From Fusobacteriota bacterium (GTDB lineage Bacteria > Fusobacteriota > Fusobacteriia > JAPLKR01): a DNA stretch of 15,496 nucleotides. The notes beneath the pieces are model-generated. The model was not told the DNA's origin. It searched no databases and saw nothing but the letters and a program-made list of their open reading frames with translations. The stretch lies in the NCBI GenBank assembly GCA_026387965.1, contig JAPLKR010000083.1, positions 1-15,496 of the forward strand, in the 5' to 3' direction. Positions 7,329 through 13,354 of the stretch are shown here, in pieces. The first letter of the stretch is position 1. Each line of letters begins with the position of its first letter. Both the position numbers and the translations under genes were made by a program.

Positions 7329-7369
7329 AAAAAAAAACTGTTCATGTATTATTATACACGTGATAACAG
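7329..7369 (-). terminator. Terminator-like hairpin after the 46-aa membrane peptide, overlapping the lipoprotein promoter
   Basis: Minus strand: outer stem CTGTT/AACAG (7365-7369 with 7338-7342), a four-base bulge, inner 7-bp stem CGTGTAT/ATACATG, loop AATA, then nine T's (7329-7337). It lies about 60 bases downstream of the 46-residue gene and contains the -10 of the lipoprotein operon. The bulge makes it less certain. Confidence 0.5.
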
Positions 7370-7380
7370 CTCTTTTTCAA
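7351..7380 (-). promoter_or_regulatory. Sigma-70 promoter of the lipoprotein operon
   Basis: Minus strand: TTGAAA (7375-7380), 18 bases, perfect TATAAT (7351-7356), with transcription expected to start near 7344, about 30 bases before the COG3014-like start codon. Confidence 0.8.
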
Positions 7381-7428
7381 GTATTTTATGATATAATTAA
7401 GTAAAAAGTTTCCATTTCTCACTTATAT

Positions 7429-7569
7429 TCAATGACACGACTTTTTATTACAACCATTTTTCTTTCCACAGCCATTGCATTTCGAACTATTTTTACAACT
7501 TTTCACAATGGATTTTATGGCAATAACAACCGCAATTACAATAATAATTCCAACAATAACACCTTGCAT
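7429..7569 (-). CDS. FeoB-associated-type Cys-rich membrane peptide (46 aa)
   Basis: A 46-residue frame from ATG 7569, ending in TGA, with GGGAGG four bases before the start. Residues 2-18 form one hydrophobic helix (MQGVIVGIIIVIAVVIAI), followed by a basic cytoplasmic-type tail with five cysteines: C25, C31-x2-C34, C40, C45. Short helix plus Cys-rich tail is the pattern of the FeoB-associated Cys-rich membrane protein family, usually coded beside feoB and thought to help ferrous iron uptake. Here no feoA or feoB is visible and it is a lone gene with a perfect promoter. Family call is by pattern only. Confidence 0.72.
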   Translation of the reverse strand: MQGVIVGIIIVIAVVIAIKSIVKSCKNSSKCNGCGKKNGCNKKSCH

Positions 7570-7605
7570 TTTGCCTCCCAAAATTCTTTACTATTACTAT
7601 ATACT

Positions 7606-7634
7606 ATTATACAACAAAATGCTTTGATTGTCAA
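7606..7634 (-). promoter_or_regulatory. Perfect-consensus sigma-70 promoter of the 46-aa membrane peptide
   Basis: Minus strand: TTGACA (7629-7634), exactly 17 bases, TATAAT (7606-7611). About 37 bases before the start codon. The -35 and part of the spacer lie inside a long palindrome (7616-7642), so regulation by a bound protein is plausible. Confidence 0.85.
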
Positions 7635-7642
7635 AGCATTTT
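7616..7642. promoter_or_regulatory. Perfect 12-bp inverted repeat over the -35 region
   Basis: Arms AAAATGCTTTGA and TCAAAGCATTTT around loop TTG, followed on the plus strand by another T. It could be an operator for the minus-strand peptide gene, or a terminator hairpin; no plus-strand gene precedes it within 300 bases, which makes the operator reading attractive. Confidence 0.6.
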
Positions 7643-7662
7643 TACCGAAACTTTTTTTTAAA

Positions 7663-7676
7663 GTTCAAATTTGAAC
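7663..7676. promoter_or_regulatory. Perfect 14-bp palindrome before the secreted nuclease-like gene
   Basis: GTTCAAATTTGAAC is its own reverse complement and ends four bases before the ribosome binding site (AGGAG at 7681-7685) of the downstream gene. Candidate operator or RNA fold; function unknown. Confidence 0.5.
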
Positions 7677-7691
7677 AATCAGGAGAATAAA

Positions 7692-8471
7692 ATGAAAAAA
7701 ATTATATTCATATTGTTATTTATTATATTTACACTTTCTCTGCTTGCACAAAGTCTTTCAGTTGCTACTTTTAATGTACAAAGATTAGGGGTTGCTCGGA
7801 AAAATATCTCTTATGTCTCACAAATACTGAATCTATTTGATATTACAGCGATTCAAGAAATTCAAAATCTCAGAGTGGTTGAACAACTCCAACGAGAAAA
7901 TCCAAATTTAAATTTTCTCGTTTCAAAAGTGTCTGTCGGCAGAGGTTATAAAGAGTATTATGGATTTTCATTCAATCCCAAAAATGTATCGTTAACAGAG
8001 ATTGGTTACTACCCTGGAAGTGGCTTTATGCGCCCCCCTTATGGGGCCATTGCTACTGTCGACCATAATACTTTTTTACTCATTACTGTCCACATCCAAT
8101 TTGGCAAGTCACAGCTCATTCGTGAACAAGAGATAGCCCAGCTCCCAAACGCTATTAGTTATTTCACTTCAAAAGAACCTAATATCAAAAACATCATATT
8201 ACTAGGAGATTTTAATATCGATTCAAATGATACCATTAACTATCTACTTTCACCTTCAAGTACGAAGCTTTTTCCCGTACTTGATAATTCTATTCTAACA
8301 ACGATTGGAAAAAATGACTATGCGAATCAGTACGACAAAATTTATATAAGTAAAAATATTTTATCAATGGTCACTAGCAGCGGCTCAATTCAAATAAAAA
8401 ATATTTCACTCGAAGCCTTTAAGAAATCCATTTCTGATCATCGACCTGTTTTTATGATGTTAAGTATATAG
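7692..8471 (+). CDS. Secreted endonuclease/exonuclease/phosphatase (DNase I-like) family protein
   Basis: 259 residues from ATG 7692 (AGGAG six bases before; a TTG seven codons upstream is less likely). Sec signal peptide in about the first 20 residues (FILLFIIFTLSLLAQS), so it is exported. The DNase I-like fold residues are present in order: N28 (ATFNVQ), E56 (IQEIQ), H134 (ITVHIQFGKS), D173 and N175 (LLGDFNID), D215 (QYDKIYIS), and D249-H250 (SDHRPVFMM). Members hydrolyse phosphodiester bonds in DNA, RNA or phospho-lipids using a divalent metal. The sequence resembles short secreted nucleases rather than the large sphingomyelinases, but the substrate is not provable. Confidence 0.88.
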   Translation: MKKIIFILLFIIFTLSLLAQSLSVATFNVQRLGVARKNISYVSQILNLFDITAIQEIQNLRVVEQLQRENPNLNFLVSKVSVGRGYKEYYGFSFNPKNVSLTEIGYYPGSGFMRPPYGAIATVDHNTFLLITVHIQFGKSQLIREQEIAQLPNAISYFTSKEPNIKNIILLGDFNIDSNDTINYLLSPSSTKLFPVLDNSILTTIGKNDYANQYDKIYISKNILSMVTSSGSIQIKNISLEAFKKSISDHRPVFMMLSI

Positions 8472-8670
8472 CAAATAAAAAAAATCGACATTTTTATTTG
8501 TGTCATAACGAGCATTGCCGTGAGCTCTATCGAGTTTGTAAAATAATTTATGTAAATGGGAGCTACTATAATAAAAATAAATTAAAAAAATAGAAAGTAT
8601 TCTTTGGACAAATTAAATATACTCGAAATAAACAGTAATTTTAAACCGATTGAGTCGTAGAAATTAAAAG
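8472..8670. other. Intergenic stretch without recognisable gene
   Basis: About 200 bases between the nuclease-like gene and the terminator hairpin at 8671. It contains a TATAAT on the plus strand (8567-8572) with no matching -35, and a weak AT-only hairpin at 8472-8500 without a T tail. No coding frame or RNA gene was recognised. Confidence 0.5.
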
Positions 8671-8693
8671 AAGAGAGCTTTAAAAGCTCTCTT
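8671..8693 (-). terminator. Terminator hairpin downstream of the 8716 gene fragment
   Basis: An 11-bp perfect stem AAGAGAGCTTT/AAAGCTCTCTT with a one-base centre, followed by CTTTTAATTT on the minus strand. It lies 22 bases after the stop of the minus-strand fragment. Confidence 0.75.
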
Positions 8694-8715
8694 AAGTTTT
8701 ATTATAAAGAGTTGA

Positions 8716-8943
8716 CTACTTAGTTCCACTTGAAGCAACTATTAGAATCTGTGAATTTATTTGTGTTACAGGGACAGCGCTTAGTGTACCATAGTTATAA
8801 AATCCTGTTGTAAATGCGTTTACATCTCCTGGTGCATTCATAGTAAGTTGAAGCTCATTGGCCTTTGGATTACTTGATTTTGTCATTCCAGTTTCTGAGA
8901 TTACCAGAGCTTGGCCAGCTGCTAAAATACTATTAGAAAACAT
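8716..8943 (-). pseudogene. C-terminal remnant of an unrecognised protein
   Basis: A minus-strand frame whose credible part starts near residue MFSNSILAAGQALVISETG and ends LVASSGTK-like (ILIVASSGTK). It is polar and beta-rich (GDVNAFTTGFYNYGTLSAVPVTQ), consistent with a secreted or surface domain, but I cannot name it. The only upstream starts are an ATG at 8943 without ribosome binding site and a TTG at 8991; no promoter was found. A normal terminator follows. This looks like the 3' end of a gene that lost its front, with the break near 8940. It could also be a real gene of about 75 residues. Confidence 0.45.
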
Positions 8944-9064
8944 GATTTTTTTAATAAAGGATAAATTAAGAAAATTTAGATATTCTACCAATGAAATTGA
9001 ATTATCAGCAAAAATATTTTATACTCTCGAAGACTTGAAATTATTGGAAAATGAGCATTGCTGA
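8939..9064 (+). pseudogene. Possible gene fragment, unknown
   Basis: The plus frame from about 8939 to the TGA at 9062-9064 reads IFLIKDKLRKFRYSTNEIELSAK-like, charged and helical with protein-like composition, ending LKLLENEHC. The open frame before it is only the shadow of the minus-strand fragment. No start or ribosome binding site. Low confidence; it may be a 3' scrap of a gene joined here by deletion. Confidence 0.2.
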
Positions 9065-9101
9065 AATTAATTTTTTTACTAGAAAATTTCGCTTGACGTT
9101 C

Positions 9102-10547
9102 TTATTGCTCTCGTTTTTGTTTTTGTCTTTTTCCAATTTTAATTGCTTTAATGTCAAACCAAAATTTCACACCCAGCTCTGTATTAAGAACACCGTAATT
9201 ACATTCTGATTTTTCCAAGATGTTTTTTACAATTGCAAGACCAAGCCCCGTTCCCCCATATTTACGATTTCTCGACTTGTCAATTTTGAAAAATGGTTTC
9301 CAAATATCTTCAAGAAATTGTTCTTCAATTTTAGAACCGCTATTTTCAATCTCTATCAAAATTCTATCACTTTTTTCAAATAGGAAAACATTGAGTTTAC
9401 CATTGGTATTTAAATGGCTCACAGCATTACTTAAAAAATTTGTAATAACCTGCTCGATTCTAAATCGGTCACCTTCAACTAAGCTCTCCCTTTTTAGAGG
9501 AATAACTTCAAGCTCAATATTTTTCTCGAGAATATCTATTTGGTAAGGTTTTAAATTTTTCATAATCAACTCTTGAATATCAAAAATATCTTTTTTAATG
9601 TCAAATTGTAAATTTCCAAGTTTAATATAACTACTTAAATCATCTAATAATTTTGAAATTTTATACCCCTCATCAATAATAATTTGTGAGTACTCTTTCC
9701 GGGTTTTATGGTCAGGAACCATGTCCTCCATAATAACTTCTGCATACGTGTTAATTACGGTAATAGGCGTTTTTACTTCATGTGAAATATTAGAAATAAA
9801 TTCAACTTTTTGATTCTCTAAATCTTTTTCTTTATCAATATCATCTTTAAGTTTTTCATTAGCGATTTTCAACTCTTGAATTGTCGTCTCTAAATCTTGA
9901 GAAAGTTTATTGATGTTCGAAGCAAGCATTTGCAACTCGTCACCCGTATTAATTGAAAGTTTTTTGGAAAAGTCAAATTTATTAATACGTTTAATCACGT
10001 CGTTGATCTCTAGAATCGGAGAAGTAATACGCCTAGTAAAAAAATAAATTAAAAATACCCCTAATAGAAGTACAACTATTCCACTATAAAGAAAAAACTC
10101 ATTGGCTATATTCACAGCTTGTTGAATTGAGTCGACAGACGTTCTTAAAATATAAAATTTTGTAGGACTCTCTCTTTTAAAGTAGAGTGCATAATTCAAA
10201 TTATTCAAAGACTGCCTCATTATCGCAAAACCCTGTCTATTAAGATGTGCAGCTGCGTCTTGGGCCGGTACTTCTGGAATTCCATTTTGAATCTCATAAT
10301 CTAAAAAGGTACCCCCAGAAATATCTACAATTTGCACCGAAACATTATCACTGCTTTCAAGCTTCTTTCCAAGTTCTGGTGTAAATCCTGTTGTTACGAG
10401 CTCATTTGCAATCGTGCCAAGTCGGTTAATTTTTTTATAATAATAAAATTTATCTAAAAACATCGTATTTAAAACAATCGCAATCAGTACTGTTAGCAGG
10501 ACTAAAAACGACATTTCCATAAATACTTTGTAAAAGATTTTATTCAT
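9102..10547 (-). CDS. Membrane sensor histidine kinase (HAMP-HisKA-HATPase)
   Basis: 481 residues. TM1 about 13-31, an extracytoplasmic sensor of about 120 residues, TM2 about 154-171, HAMP linker about 172-222, coiled coil 215-245, HisKA with phospho-acceptor H256 in FISNISHEVKTPITVI, then HATPase with N-box NFLSNAVSH (370-378), a slightly unusual D/G1-type box ENSGSKI (401-407), WKPFFKIDKSRNRK, and G2 box GGTGLGLAIV (431-440). It phosphorylates the response regulator encoded just before it. Start ATG and the regulator stop codon overlap by one base (TAATG), implying translational coupling. The sensed signal is unknown; no dedicated target gene stands beside it. The C-terminus is very basic (KIGKRQKQKRE). 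Confidence 0.93.
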   Translation of the reverse strand: MNKIFYKVFMEMSFLVLLTVLIAIVLNTMFLDKFYYYKKINRLGTIANELVTTGFTPELGKKLESSDNVSVQIVDISGGTFLDYEIQNGIPEVPAQDAAAHLNRQGFAIMRQSLNNLNYALYFKRESPTKFYILRTSVDSIQQAVNIANEFFLYSGIVVLLLGVFLIYFFTRRITSPILEINDVIKRINKFDFSKKLSINTGDELQMLASNINKLSQDLETTIQELKIANEKLKDDIDKEKDLENQKVEFISNISHEVKTPITVINTYAEVIMEDMVPDHKTRKEYSQIIIDEGYKISKLLDDLSSYIKLGNLQFDIKKDIFDIQELIMKNLKPYQIDILEKNIELEVIPLKRESLVEGDRFRIEQVITNFLSNAVSHLNTNGKLNVFLFEKSDRILIEIENSGSKIEEQFLEDIWKPFFKIDKSRNRKYGGTGLGLAIVKNILEKSECNYGVLNTELGVKFWFDIKAIKIGKRQKQKREQ

Positions 10548-11209
10548 TACTCTTTTACCTCTAACATATAACCGATCCCTCTAATGGTTTTAATCGCTTC
10601 GCTACCAATTTTTTTTCTAAGTTTTTTTACGTGTGTATCAATCGTTCTGTAATCGCTCTCAGAAAGAAGGCCCCACACATTGTTGAGGAGTTTTTCACGT
10701 GTTAACACGCTATTTTTATTTTTATAAAGCAAAACTAAAAGCTCTAACTCTTTTGGTGTCAAAGGCTCTTCTGCCCCTGCGACATCAACGGTATATGTAT
10801 TAAGGTTGATTTTTACATTACCAAACGTAATTATTTTAGAACTTTCCAAATCCATTTGAAGAAGTTTTCTAATTCTAGCAAGTAGTACTTTTAAACTGTA
10901 TGGTTTTTTCAAATAGTCATCTGCACCTAGTTCAAACCCCATTATTTCATCACTTTCTTGCGATTTTGCTGTAGCCATAATCACGGGAATATCAAGTTGG
11001 CTTTTCACTTCTTTGCACACTTCCCAACCATCTACCTTTGGAAGCATTAAATCAAGTAGTACCAAATCATATTTTCCATCATACACTTTGTTAATTGCTT
11101 CTTCTCCATCAATAGCTACATCAACAAAAAATCCATTCATTTTTAAAAAATCTCGTGTAACTTCTCTGATTCTATCATCATCTTCAACAATTAAGATTTT
11201 TTTCTGCAT
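10547..11209 (-). CDS. OmpR/PhoB family response regulator
   Basis: 220 residues from ATG 11209, preceded by AGGGGG; an upstream frame to 11269 is not needed. Receiver domain 1-118: acidic pocket E9-D10-D11, phospho-acceptor D53 (VLLDLMLPKVDG), T80 and K102 (KKPYS). Winged-helix DNA-binding domain about 130-220 with LTPKELELLVLLYKNKNSVLTREKLLNNVWG, the recognition helix YRTIDTHVKKLRKKIG and wing IKTIRGIGYML. It is activated by the overlapping sensor kinase. The pair is most like VanRS/PhoPR-class two-component systems of low-GC bacteria, but the regulon cannot be told. Confidence 0.94.
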   Translation of the reverse strand: MQKKILIVEDDDRIREVTRDFLKMNGFFVDVAIDGEEAINKVYDGKYDLVLLDLMLPKVDGWEVCKEVKSQLDIPVIMATAKSQESDEIMGFELGADDYLKKPYSLKVLLARIRKLLQMDLESSKIITFGNVKINLNTYTVDVAGAEEPLTPKELELLVLLYKNKNSVLTREKLLNNVWGLLSESDYRTIDTHVKKLRKKIGSEAIKTIRGIGYMLEVKE

Positions 11210-11269
11210 CTCGCCCCCTAATATTTTTATAATTACATATACATGATTTCTATCATCTAAACTGCACAT

Positions 11270-11278
11270 ATTATAACA
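11270..11278 (-). promoter_or_regulatory. Extended -10 promoter of the two-component operon
   Basis: Minus strand TGT-TATAAT (11270-11278), an extended -10. The -35 at the right distance (TAGCAA, 11293-11298) is weak, as expected for this promoter type. Confidence 0.6.
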
Positions 11279-11339
11279 TTTTTAACTTAATATTGCTATA
11301 ATTTTTTAAGTAATTTATATTGCTTTTTCCCGGAATATA

Positions 11340-11368
11340 TTGAATAATTTTCACAACTGTGTTATACT
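11340..11368 (+). promoter_or_regulatory. Sigma-70 promoter of sfsA
   Basis: TTGAAT (11340-11345), 17 bases, TATACT (11363-11368) with TGT directly before it. The start site near 11375 leaves a 75-base leader. Confidence 0.75.
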
Positions 11369-11400
11369 TTAACCACGACTTTTTACAAATATTAAGTTTT

Positions 11401-11420
11401 TGTTAGTGGAAGCGCTAACA
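11401..11420 (+). promoter_or_regulatory. Inverted repeat in the sfsA leader
   Basis: TGTTAG-N8-CTAACA, extendable by a T-G pair. It lies between promoter and ribosome binding site (GGAG at 11441-11444), so it could be an RNA hairpin or a protein site. The CGCTAACA half resembles a LacI-family half-site, but the spacing is not typical. Confidence 0.35.
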
Positions 11421-11450
11421 CACGTTTTAAATAACCAAAAGGAGAAAACT

Positions 11451-12179
11451 ATGATTCCTGTTTTCCAATTTGATAATTTACTAAAAGGGTATTTTATTTC
11501 TAGAGTTAATCGATATGTTGTTGAGTTAAAATTAGAATGTAGAACGGTTGTAATGGCTCATTTGCACGATCCAGGGCGTCTGAAAGAGCTTCTATATAGC
11601 GATAACCTTTTGCTCATACTCCCTGTTGAAAGTGATACACGTAAAACAAAATTTGATATTATTGCCGCAAAAAAAGAAGCTGTTTGGGTTCTTATTCACT
11701 CTGGATATCATCGAAAAATTGCCGAAAGCTTCTTTAAGTTTGACGAATTACTCCCATTTTCTTATATCAAATCGATACGTCCAGAGGTGAAAGTGGGGCA
11801 AAGTCGCTTGGATTTTCAATTTTCAACCTTAGAACGCGATATTTTTGTCGAACAAAAAGGATGTAGTTTAGAAATCAATGGAATCGCAAAATTCCCAGAT
11901 GCTCCAACTATTCGTGGAACTAAACATCTTCGAGAACTCATTTCTCTTGTGAGACAAGGATATGACTCCGCAATTTTTATGTTTGTTTATCTGCCGGCAA
12001 AACTTTTTGAACCCAATATGAACACAGATCCTAAGTTTTGCACCGCACTAACTGAAGCACTAGAAGTTGGAGTTAAACTCCATGTATTTCAGTTTATATT
12101 AATTTATTATGAAAACACAGCCAATGCAATCTTATATTTCCAAAACAAACTCCCCTACTCCCTCAATTTTTCCTCATAA
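11451..12179 (+). CDS. sfsA: SfsA family protein
   Basis: 242 residues from ATG 11451 (GGAG six bases before; the frame is open to 11400 but without a start signal). SfsA motifs are all present: the N-terminal OB-like part with AHLHDPGRLKELL (36-48), a PD-(D/E)XK-like core with SRLDF (118-122) and E-x-K (E134-Q-K136) in VEQKGCSLE, and the hallmark FPDAPTIRGTKHLREL (148-163). E. coli SfsA was named for stimulating maltose fermentation and binds DNA in vitro; a nuclease function is suggested by the fold. The divergent two-component operon shares the intergenic region. Confidence 0.94.
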   Translation: MIPVFQFDNLLKGYFISRVNRYVVELKLECRTVVMAHLHDPGRLKELLYSDNLLLILPVESDTRKTKFDIIAAKKEAVWVLIHSGYHRKIAESFFKFDELLPFSYIKSIRPEVKVGQSRLDFQFSTLERDIFVEQKGCSLEINGIAKFPDAPTIRGTKHLRELISLVRQGYDSAIFMFVYLPAKLFEPNMNTDPKFCTALTEALEVGVKLHVFQFILIYYENTANAILYFQNKLPYSLNFSS

Positions 12180-12192
12180 TTTCACACATATT

Positions 12193-12201
12193 TGGTATAC
12201 T
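12193..12201 (+). promoter_or_regulatory. Extended -10 promoter for the 93-aa gene
   Basis: TGG-TATACT at 12193-12201, about 30 bases before the start codon. No -35 at the right spacing. The element lies just after the sfsA stop, and no terminator was seen between the genes, so read-through from sfsA is also possible. Confidence 0.5.
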
Positions 12202-12230
12202 AAACTAAAAATGAAATAAGGAGCTAAAGA

Positions 12231-12512
12231 ATGTTTAAACGAATCGACAGAAATATCAATTTAGAAAAAATATGTATTATAATTGCTTCCCTACCTCTGT
12301 TTTCACAAACAAATGTCAACGATGAATACGCAATGATTGTTGTTAAGAACTGCTATAACAAATTAAAAGAATTTAGTTGTAGCGAAGATGAGCTGTTTGA
12401 GCGTATCACACTTCAAGCCACAAAACAGTTGTACCTCATATATGGAATCGGACATCATAATGACACTGAGTGTATTTTTAATGAAATGGATTCTATCATA
12501 AAAGCAAAATAA
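12231..12512 (+). CDS. Unrecognised 93-residue protein
   Basis: I do not recognise a family. AAGGAG stands seven bases before the ATG and an extended -10 further up, so the gene is likely real. It is predicted mainly helical and soluble: a short hydrophobic segment (ICIIIASLPLF, 15-25) is not long enough for a certain membrane helix; four cysteines (C15, C41, C50, C81) are scattered. HH in IGHHNDTEC could bind a metal, but this is guesswork. It lies between sfsA and the IS remnant and ends with TAA. The AT richness matches the surroundings. Confidence 0.6.
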   Translation: MFKRIDRNINLEKICIIIASLPLFSQTNVNDEYAMIVVKNCYNKLKEFSCSEDELFERITLQATKQLYLIYGIGHHNDTECIFNEMDSIIKAK

Positions 12513-12692
12513 GAGAAGCTAAGTGTCTATATATTTTCTTTATGCTTCATAAATTTGTGATATCTCATCAATTTCTCTTTCTGAAATTTTCCTTTAACAT
12601 TTATAGCCGTTTAACAAAACTGGATAGGTTATACTAAACTGGACAGTTTTAATAAGACCGTGTAAACTAGCACTATAAAATATGGAGTGCAC

Positions 12693-12934
12693 ATGGCTAA
12701 AAAAACAATTAAAAGTAAGAAAAGCACGTATTCAGAAGAATTTAAAAAGCAAATAGTGGAATTATCCCAGAGTGGTAAAAAGAAATGCGATATCATTCGG
12801 GGGGGAGTATGAGATATCAGGCACATTAATCCATAACTGGAATAAGCAGCTAGAATTGAAGTAGATCTATTCAAGCAAGCAGCGCTGATAATGGGACTAA
12901 AATATAAATTATACGGCAAAACGCCTGTAAATAT
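12693..12934 (+). pseudogene. IS3-family orfA (transposase HTH part), frameshifted
   Basis: Starts ATG 12693: MAKKTIKSKKSTYSEEFKKQ, a typical IS3 orfA opening that binds the IS ends. It continues IVELSQSGKKKCDII, then a frameshift at the seven-G run (12799-12805); the next frame carries EYEISGTLIHNWNKQLE, and a second shift near 12855 leads to IEVDLFKQAALIMG. The HTH therefore lies in two frames, so the protein is dead. The order of motifs in three frames is what shows that this is decay rather than chance. Confidence 0.8.
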
Positions 12935-13030
12935 TTGGTATCAGCAATATGTGAATTCCTAAAAATATCTAGAAGTACTTACTACTATGAAAGTACTCAA
13001 GTAACGCGGGATAGTACCCTTGCCAACAAC
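12935..13030 (+). pseudogene. IS3-family orfB, truncated after the N-terminus
   Basis: The frame from 12935 begins VSAICEFLKISRSTYYYEST, the standard start of the IS3 orfB (HTH-21-type) protein. After about residue 30 the IS3 similarity ends, and the DDE catalytic core is absent; the frame stays open to 13168 by chance. Confidence 0.75.
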
Positions 13031-13175
13031 TATAATATGATAACTATTGCTGATAATTTAGAAAATATTCCCAATACCCATTCATATACGGTTTTTTTCA
13101 TGTTTTATCGCTTTTTAGCCGCCACGTATATTATACTCATCTTTCACATATTTATTGATACGTCTTAAAAATGAG

Positions 13176-13205
13176 TTGAAGAAAAAAAAAAAAATATGTT
13201 AAACT
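13176..13205 (+). promoter_or_regulatory. Promoter of tRNA-Leu
   Basis: TTGAAG (13176-13181), 18 bases including a 13-A tract, TAAACT (13200-13205) with TGT before it. The tRNA starts 13 bases downstream of the -10. Confidence 0.65.
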
Positions 13206-13217
13206 ATTCTTTGTAAT

Positions 13218-13304
13218 GCCTGGATGGCGGAACTGGTAGACGCATCAGACTCAAAATCTGACGAACTTCTGTTTGTGCGGGTTCGACTCCCGCTCTAGGC
13301 ACCA
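13218..13304 (+). tRNA. tRNA-Leu (anticodon CAA)
   Basis: An 87-base class II tRNA. The acceptor arms GCCTGGA and TCTAGGC pair with one G-U, with discriminator A and encoded CCA at the end (13301-13304). The anticodon arm CAGA-CTCAAAA-TCTG gives anticodon CAA, reading UUG. A long variable arm and the T arm with GGTTCGACTCC are in place. It is intact although IS remnants flank it on both sides. Confidence 0.95.
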
Positions 13305-13319
13305 CTATATCTAAAATTA

Positions 13320-13354
13320 AGCCCCTTTAGAAGATATTTTCTAGGGGGCTATTT
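13320..13354. terminator. Bidirectional terminator between tRNA-Leu and the convergent small gene
   Basis: Stem AGCCCC/GGGGCT continued after a small internal loop by TAGAA/TTCTA, then ATTTTATA on the plus strand and TTAATTTTAG on the minus strand. It contains the stop of the minus-strand gene. Confidence 0.7.

Larger units (their letters stand above)
12617..13030 (+). mobile_element. Collapsed remnant of an IS3-family insertion sequence
   Basis: Starts around AAACTGGATAGG and AAACTGGACAG (two similar 11-base units, possible terminal repeat debris) and runs to about 13030. It holds a broken orfA and, after a large internal deletion, only the first 30 or so codons of orfB. No right end was found. 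Confidence 0.75.

Noticed and set aside
7616-7642. FNR or Fur box
   Set aside because: The TTGA/TCAA spacing is three, not six, and there is no GATAAT-type repeat, so neither consensus fits.
8472-8500. Terminator after the nuclease-like gene
   Set aside because: The stem CAAATAAAAA/TTTTTATTTG has only one G-C pair and no T tract follows.
12799-12805. Programmed frameshift at the G7 run of the first IS3 orfA
   Set aside because: IS3 frameshift sites lie near the end of orfA on A-rich motifs. Here the shift splits the HTH region and a second shift and a deletion follow, so decay is the simpler reading.
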